In this document: one piece after another, positions 59,714 to 64,000 of the stretch | Position numbering within the stretch: the stretch's first letter is position 1 | Layout: the number at the start of each line of letters is the position of its first letter | Origin: Leptospira sanjuanensis | Lineage (GTDB): Bacteria; Spirochaetota; Leptospiria; Leptospirales; Leptospiraceae | Assembly (NCBI RefSeq): GCF_022267325.1 | Contig: NZ_JAIZBG010000002.1 | Coordinates: 48,501-112,500, forward strand | Length of the DNA: 64,000 bases | Direction of reading: 5' to 3' | Notes under the pieces: model-generated | The model's input: only the letters and a program-made list of their open reading frames with translations | Database searches by the model: none | Told to the model about the DNA's origin: nothing | Position numbers and translations under genes: made by a program

Positions 59714-60511
59714 TTACGAATGTTTTCGTTTCTTTTTGACGGGAGCCTTCTTTTTCGGCTTCGCCTTTTTCTTGGAGGATTTTTTAGAAGCGGCTTTCCT
59801 GGATTTGGCGGAAGCGTTTGCCGCGCCCGGAAGTTTCATTCCGGAAATCGTATACGCGAGTTCGATCAGCTCTTCCAAACCTAAAACGCCCATGATGTGA
59901 AGGTTCTTTTCAAATCCGAGCGTTCTCAAAAACACCAAAAGATTCTGAACGCCGAAGGCTTCGATGAGTCTCGGAATATCTCCGATACCCCTTTGACGGA
60001 TCCAGATGCCGGATTGTTGCGGAGTCAATTCGGCGACCACGGGGATCAGTTTGGTGGGCGGAACCTTTAAGGAAAGTTCGATGAAGTTTTGAACTCCGAC
60101 TTCGTTTAACAAAGCGATCGATTTGTGGGGACCGATGTTTTTTAAAAGTTCCGCGGAGGATTCTTTACCGGTTTTTAAGGACATTTCCGCGATGTCGGCC
60201 GCGGGAATCGAAGTGGATAATAAAACAAGATCGTCCATCGGAATACTATTTGCGAAATACGTAATGTCCGCCGGACGAACCGTGGATAAAAGTTGCACTA
60301 GGGTTTCTTCCGGAATTCGGTTTAAAAATTCGATGATGGTTTTTTCGTCGAGGTTCTGGCTGATGTACAAAAGGGTTTTGTGATCCACCTTCTCCGAAAG
60401 GGAATACAGTTTTTCATAACCGAGTGACCGAAACAGTTGAAAGGATTTGCCGGTGCCGAGTTTGTCCAGGTATTCGAGGGCCTTTCCGATCTGATTGATC
60501 ACTTTTTTCAT
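59714..60511 (-). CDS. Unknown helical-repeat protein with histone-H1-like tail
   Basis: At 265 residues, residues 30-220 are a series of short helical repeats of about 25-30 residues (EKTIIEFLNRIPEETLVQLL; ESSAELLKNIGPHKSIALLN; GVQNFIELSLKVPPTKLIPV) reminiscent of MgtE-N or FliG-type superhelices. The final 38 residues are Lys/Ala/Ser-rich (KSRKAASKKSSKKKAKPKKK), suggesting binding to nucleic acid or acidic surfaces. There is no membrane segment. It overlaps the previous gene by 4 nt. The family is not recognised. Confidence 0.65.
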   Translation of the reverse strand: MKKVINQIGKALEYLDKLGTGKSFQLFRSLGYEKLYSLSEKVDHKTLLYISQNLDEKTIIEFLNRIPEETLVQLLSTVRPADITYFANSIPMDDLVLLSTSIPAADIAEMSLKTGKESSAELLKNIGPHKSIALLNEVGVQNFIELSLKVPPTKLIPVVAELTPQQSGIWIRQRGIGDIPRLIEAFGVQNLLVFLRTLGFEKNLHIMGVLGLEELIELAYTISGMKLPGAANASAKSRKAASKKSSKKKAKPKKKAPVKKKRKHS

Positions 60512-61419
60512 CCAAGCACATCCTCCAGCAGATCCGTTACGAGCCCAGTCAGCGGTTTTTGTTTGTGAATGGCAAGAAGGTTTTCCGCGGTCGTTTTAGA
60601 AACGGAATTTTTAAAGCGAACGTATTCCTCTTCGGAATAGCCCAGGAATTCCTTCAAGGTTTCCCCTCTGTATTCGTTTAATATCGCGTCCCTGAAATTC
60701 TCGTAAAACTTTTCTATACTTTGTTCCAGAAGTGGATCTTTGGAAACCGCTTCTCTCAGTTTTTCCAAATGTTTTCGGAGATCTGCGGATTCGAGATGGC
60801 CGATGTCCGCAAAGCCGGTTTGAAAAAGGATCTTCAACGTGTTGCGGATCAGAATTTTGCCCGCCTCGCTTTCCGAGGAAGAATGCAGAACCTCCGCCAT
60901 CTTTTCCGTAAAACCGGGAAGTAAAACCGAAAGAAATCCGGAGATCTGTTTCTCGAAACCCGCGGCTTGAAACACTCCCGCGAGAGGGTTCAGCTTTTTA
61001 TTAAATTCTACTAATATCTTTTCGAGACCTTGCGAAAACATCTCCTGAATCGGAGATTGATTGAGAATCTTCATCAAAAATAGTTTGGAAGGGGCCGCGA
61101 CCGTTCCCGCCGCGAGTTCCAAGATCGCTTCCTGCGTATCGGCGCTCATCGCTTCGGAAACCGAGTTGAACGGAAGAAGAGTCCGTACATCCAAACCTTG
61201 TAAAATGATTCTCGCTTTTTCTTCCGGAACTCTGAGTCCCGCTACCGGTTCCAAGGAGACGGAAATTTTTTCCGGCAACAATTCTTTCAAAGTGGAATCG
61301 AAAACGAAGTCGAAAATTCTTCCGATGCTTTTCTGAACTCGTTCCGGATTTTCGATCCAGGCTTTTGCCGCGGATCTAAATTCTTTTTTAGGGGAGAAGA
61401 GGCGTTTCCAAAATCCCAT
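60508..61419 (-). CDS. Unknown protein in acyltransferase operon
   Basis: The 303-residue protein is mostly helical (GRIFDFVFDSTLKELL; IQEMFSQGLEKILVEFN; FADIGHLESADLRKHLEKLR) with an N-terminal basic segment (MGFWKRLFSPKKEFRS) that could be an amphipathic membrane-associating helix. No transmembrane segment or known motif is visible. It lies between the acyltransferase gene (4-nt gap) and the histone-like repeat gene (4-nt overlap), so all three are very likely translated from one mRNA. Confidence 0.65.
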   Translation of the reverse strand: MGFWKRLFSPKKEFRSAAKAWIENPERVQKSIGRIFDFVFDSTLKELLPEKISVSLEPVAGLRVPEEKARIILQGLDVRTLLPFNSVSEAMSADTQEAILELAAGTVAAPSKLFLMKILNQSPIQEMFSQGLEKILVEFNKKLNPLAGVFQAAGFEKQISGFLSVLLPGFTEKMAEVLHSSSESEAGKILIRNTLKILFQTGFADIGHLESADLRKHLEKLREAVSKDPLLEQSIEKFYENFRDAILNEYRGETLKEFLGYSEEEYVRFKNSVSKTTAENLLAIHKQKPLTGLVTDLLEDVLG

Positions 61420-61423
61420 CGAA

Positions 61424-62575
61424 TCAAATTCCCGAATCGCTTAAAGAAAGAAGAATTTTATCCAGCTCCGGTTTGTGAAAGGTGAGCTGGTTTGCGTGAT
61501 ACAAGAACGGGTTTTTCTTTCTCAAATTTCTCGTGTCTCCTTCCTTATGAAGAAGTTTTTCCGTAGCAAGAACGTGTCCGTTTCCGTCGAGTTTGAGAAG
61601 TTTATGTTCAAAGCCTCTCTGCAGAATATGTTGAAACGCATCCTCGAGGTGAGAACCGAACAACTTACCGGAGACGTGAATCTCCTTCCCCTTTTTTTTG
61701 ACTTCGGAAGCGAAACTTTGCAGACGTTTCAACAAAACGTCCTTGCCGACCGCGGCTTCGGAACTCAAACGCATTAGAATCATGGAAAGCAGATTGCCGG
61801 TCGTCGCGACGTAATTTTTTCCGAGTCTTTCTTTGACGATGTTGGCGACCTCGTCGCTGTTCGCGCTTTCGGAAACGTCGAAATTCTCCCCGTATGCGAT
61901 GTGAAGCTGGGTCTTTTTCGCGGAGATGTAATCGTACGTCAGAGTGAAGGAGATGAAGTGAACGTCCTTGATCTTCGTGCGGATAAAGTAGACTCCCTTT
62001 TTGATCTGATTCAAATAGCCGTCGTGGTTGAACGTTCCTTCGGGGAACATGAAGAGATTTCTGCCCGAGTTCACCCGCTCCACAAGAGTGTTCCATTCCT
62101 GATCGACCATGTTTCTGAGTTCTCCGCTTTTGAGAAGTTCTCTCGCATTGTCGCGGAACGGGCGTTTGATGGGAAAGGCTCCGATGTATCTTAAAAATGT
62201 CGGAATCAAGTTGGTTCTATCGATAAAACCGAAGATGAATTTCAGTGTTCCTTTCGGACGGAACTCCTTTACTAAAAAATGTTTTTTTAATATATCTTCC
62301 CGTGCGGGGATCGCGAACTTGATCTTGGGTTGAATCACTCTATGGATCGCGGCGAGGGCTGGGACGTCGCCTTCCTCCACGTGGTTGCCGATGATGACGG
62401 TGGGATATTGCGCTCTTAAAATCCGATCGTGGTTGTTTTCCGAAAAGTATTCGTCGATCGAATCGAATAGAATTCCTCTGGTTCTATAAACCAGGCTGAT
62501 CAGCCAATCGTAGGTTTTTGTGGAATAAACGATTTCAGTTGCGTTCGAATTTTTGGGAGTGGAGGTCTCTTGCAT
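61424..62575 (-). CDS. PlsC/GPAT-type phospholipid acyltransferase
   Basis: The 383-residue protein has the acyltransferase motifs TVIIGNHVEEGDVPALA (an NHxxxxD block; here His replaced at the strict position by the N-H-V-E-E-G-D reading with Asp six residues on), FRDNARELLKSG, and MFPEGTFNHDGYLNQIKKGV. A C-terminal extension of about 130 residues (DVLLKRLQSFASEVKKKG) is longer than typical PlsC. It probably acylates a lysophospholipid or glycerol phosphate at the inner membrane. It heads a three-gene operon with two unknown proteins. Confidence 0.85.
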   Translation of the reverse strand: MQETSTPKNSNATEIVYSTKTYDWLISLVYRTRGILFDSIDEYFSENNHDRILRAQYPTVIIGNHVEEGDVPALAAIHRVIQPKIKFAIPAREDILKKHFLVKEFRPKGTLKFIFGFIDRTNLIPTFLRYIGAFPIKRPFRDNARELLKSGELRNMVDQEWNTLVERVNSGRNLFMFPEGTFNHDGYLNQIKKGVYFIRTKIKDVHFISFTLTYDYISAKKTQLHIAYGENFDVSESANSDEVANIVKERLGKNYVATTGNLLSMILMRLSSEAAVGKDVLLKRLQSFASEVKKKGKEIHVSGKLFGSHLEDAFQHILQRGFEHKLLKLDGNGHVLATEKLLHKEGDTRNLRKKNPFLYHANQLTFHKPELDKILLSLSDSGI

Positions 62576-62637
62576 GCGGCCCCTTTTTATTTTTGGAAAT
62601 CTTTTGGATACAAGTTACGCTAAGAAAGGAAGAGTTT

Positions 62638-63777
62638 CTAGTCTACAACAATCCTTGGAATGGATTCGCTGATTCTCGTCGTAATCTCGTAATTGATCGT
62701 ATGCGTTCTGTCCGCAACGTCGTCGGCGGTAACGGATTCTTCTCCGTCTTGTCCAATGATCGTAACGACGCTTCCCACGTCCGCTCCGGGAATATGAGTA
62801 ACGTCGAGCATCGTCATGTTCATGCAGATCCTTCCGATGATTCTCGCGCGTTTGCCCTGAACGAGCATTTCACCGTTGCTCGAAAGTTTTCGGTCGAGTC
62901 CTTCGTAATAACCGACCGGAACTACCGCGACCTTGGTCGGATACGACGTTTGAAACGTGGAACCGTAGCCGATATAACTGTCGGCCGGATGATTTTGGAT
63001 ATGGGCGATTCTCGTCTTCCAAGAAAGAACGGGACTGAGTTGAAAGTTCTTGTTTCCGGTGAGATTCAAGGACAAACGGGTCTGCATACTCGGCCAAAGT
63101 CCGTAAAGGGAGATTCCGATCCGAACCATTTCGTAATGAGCGTGCGGGAAAAGCATCGTCGAAGCGGAAGCGCATGTATGTCGGATTAAATTCTTGTAAC
63201 CGAAGGACTCGGCGAGCGCGACCGCTTCCTCGAACTTCCGAATCTGCATTAGAGAATATTTATGTTCTAAAACGTCTTCCGTGCTCGCAAAGTGGGTGCA
63301 GATCCCGTCGAGAACGATTCCGGCTTCTTTCAGTTCGGCTAACGTATTCCGCAACGTTTGTCCGTGACTTCCGAGTCTTCCCATCCCCGTATCGATCTTA
63401 AGGTGGAGCTTCGGGGAGGGATTCAAAGAAGAAAGAATCTTGGCCGTTGCAGGTCTTGAGAACACGATCCAGAAGTTCGGATCGGCTAACGCATCCTTTT
63501 GTTTTTCCGGGTTTTGAATTTCTCCCATAATCAGGATCGGAATTTGGGAATCGATTTCCCGAATCAGAATCGCTTCCTCGATCGAGTTGACGCCGATACG
63601 CGAAACACCGGCCTCGATGCAAAGCCTCGCCATCGTTTCGATGCTGTGACCGTACGCGTTGGATTTTAAGATCGCGGTAAGAATGGAATGAGGACGGAGA
63701 ATGGAACGAAAACTCTCCAGATTGTTGTGAAGAGAACGTTTTGAGATTTCAACCCAGGAAGAGGCAATTTCTTTCAT
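62638..63777 (-). CDS. alr: Alanine racemase
   Basis: At 379 residues from ATG 63777; the upstream in-frame ATG at 63867 adds 30 residues not typical of the family. PLP-binding Lys lies in SILTAILKSNAYGHSIETMA, followed by HLKIDTGMGRLGSHG, the substrate-site Tyr in YIGYGSTF, and the C-terminal RICMNMTMLDVTHIPGADVG with VTIIGQDG. It supplies D-alanine for peptidoglycan. The start lies 129 bp from the divergent next gene. Confidence 0.95.
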   Translation of the reverse strand: MKEIASSWVEISKRSLHNNLESFRSILRPHSILTAILKSNAYGHSIETMARLCIEAGVSRIGVNSIEEAILIREIDSQIPILIMGEIQNPEKQKDALADPNFWIVFSRPATAKILSSLNPSPKLHLKIDTGMGRLGSHGQTLRNTLAELKEAGIVLDGICTHFASTEDVLEHKYSLMQIRKFEEAVALAESFGYKNLIRHTCASASTMLFPHAHYEMVRIGISLYGLWPSMQTRLSLNLTGNKNFQLSPVLSWKTRIAHIQNHPADSYIGYGSTFQTSYPTKVAVVPVGYYEGLDRKLSSNGEMLVQGKRARIIGRICMNMTMLDVTHIPGADVGSVVTIIGQDGEESVTADDVADRTHTINYEITTRISESIPRIVVD

Positions 63778-63906
63778 CGAATTCCAACCAAAGACCTTCC
63801 TACCAGAATTAAAGTCTTGCAAAATCTTCCTATAGTTTTTTATTAACTGGATTGGAAAACCGAGCATTCCTTAAGAGAATGCGCGAGAACTCATCAAGAG
63901 GCCCGG

Positions 63907-64000
63907 ATGAAATACAAGGTAGTTCAGCAATTTCCCGTCCCATTGAAGGACCTTCTAAAAGCGAGAGAAGACCGTTACAAGTATTTGGATAAATTCCCCG
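63907..64000 (+). CDS. Start of a further gene, truncated by the window
   Basis: ATG at 63907 follows AAGAGG at 6-nt spacing. The 31 visible residues read MKYKVVQQFPVPLKDLLKAR then EDRYKYLDKFP. This recalls the N-terminus of DUF2505/START-like ligand-binding proteins, but too little is present to assign it. Divergent from alanine racemase. Confidence 0.55.
   Translation, partial: MKYKVVQQFPVPLKDLLKAREDRYKYLDKFP

Overview
This window is from a Leptospira species, and the gene content points to the secondary chromosome (CII). The grounds are a complete early haem-biosynthesis operon that contains its own HemK/HemR-type two-component pair, a fused HemC/HemD, a very short HemA, mitochondrial-type aconitase and fungal/archaeal-type Asd. 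In pathogenic leptospires these haem genes, acn and asd sit on the small replicon. They are found here beside a parA-parB-rep type partition and replication locus. By eye the base composition is clearly richer in G+C than L. interrogans, so another species of the genus is likely; I did not compute it.

Layout. 1-662: end-truncated gene for an exported, coiled-coil, membrane-anchored protein. 754-9453 (minus strand): tightly overlapping haem operon hemA-hemCD-hemB-hemL-hemK-hemR-hemE-hemN, preceded by an exact TGACA-N6-TGACA hem-box over its promoter. 9.5-12.9 kb: a small Cys-rich membrane protein, a HAD phosphatase, mqnD and metF, with intergenic repeats. 12.9-15.4 kb: a large discoidin plus phage-tail-fibre-like repeat protein. 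15.4-18.3 kb (minus): wHTH replication-initiator candidate, parB and parA. 18.5-22.5 kb (plus): a divergent module with a degenerate sigma54-activator-like protein and several lineage-specific proteins. The parA/18.5-kb intergenic region has two perfect 16-bp palindromes and a strand switch, and is my best candidate for the CII origin/parS region. The rep gene has a long leader containing a terminator on the opposite strand, which suggests antisense-RNA copy-number control.

22.5-23.2 kb is an orphan stretch with a terminator, a doubtful short ORF and a structured-RNA candidate. 23.2-29.8 kb holds a zinc-ribbon protein, a SpoIIE-type phosphatase, and an MBOAT acyltransferase and SGNH-like protein (a likely O-acylation pair) flanking a polytopic membrane protein. 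29.9-34.4 kb: asd, a large lineage-specific protein and pyk. 34.5-41.6 kb: DUF1963 protein, a YqjD/YqjE-like envelope operon, pterin dehydratase, an OmpR-type regulator, a STAS protein, EpmA-like ligase and an OmpA-domain protein. 41.9-45.3 kb: aconitase and a TetR regulator, set among repeats. 45.5-55.7 kb: GT39-type glycosyltransferase, lytic transglycosylase, a soluble substrate-binding-domain histidine kinase, small heat-shock protein and a LytS/LytTR-type pair. 55.7-59.7 kb: DUF2892 protein, a Crp/Fnr regulator with an Fnr-like palindrome, and a MacA/MacB/LolD-like export system. 59.7-64.0 kb: three-gene operon of two unknown proteins and a PlsC-type acyltransferase, alanine racemase, and the start of a further gene.

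All functional calls rest on reading the translated sequence and on family knowledge; no searches were run.
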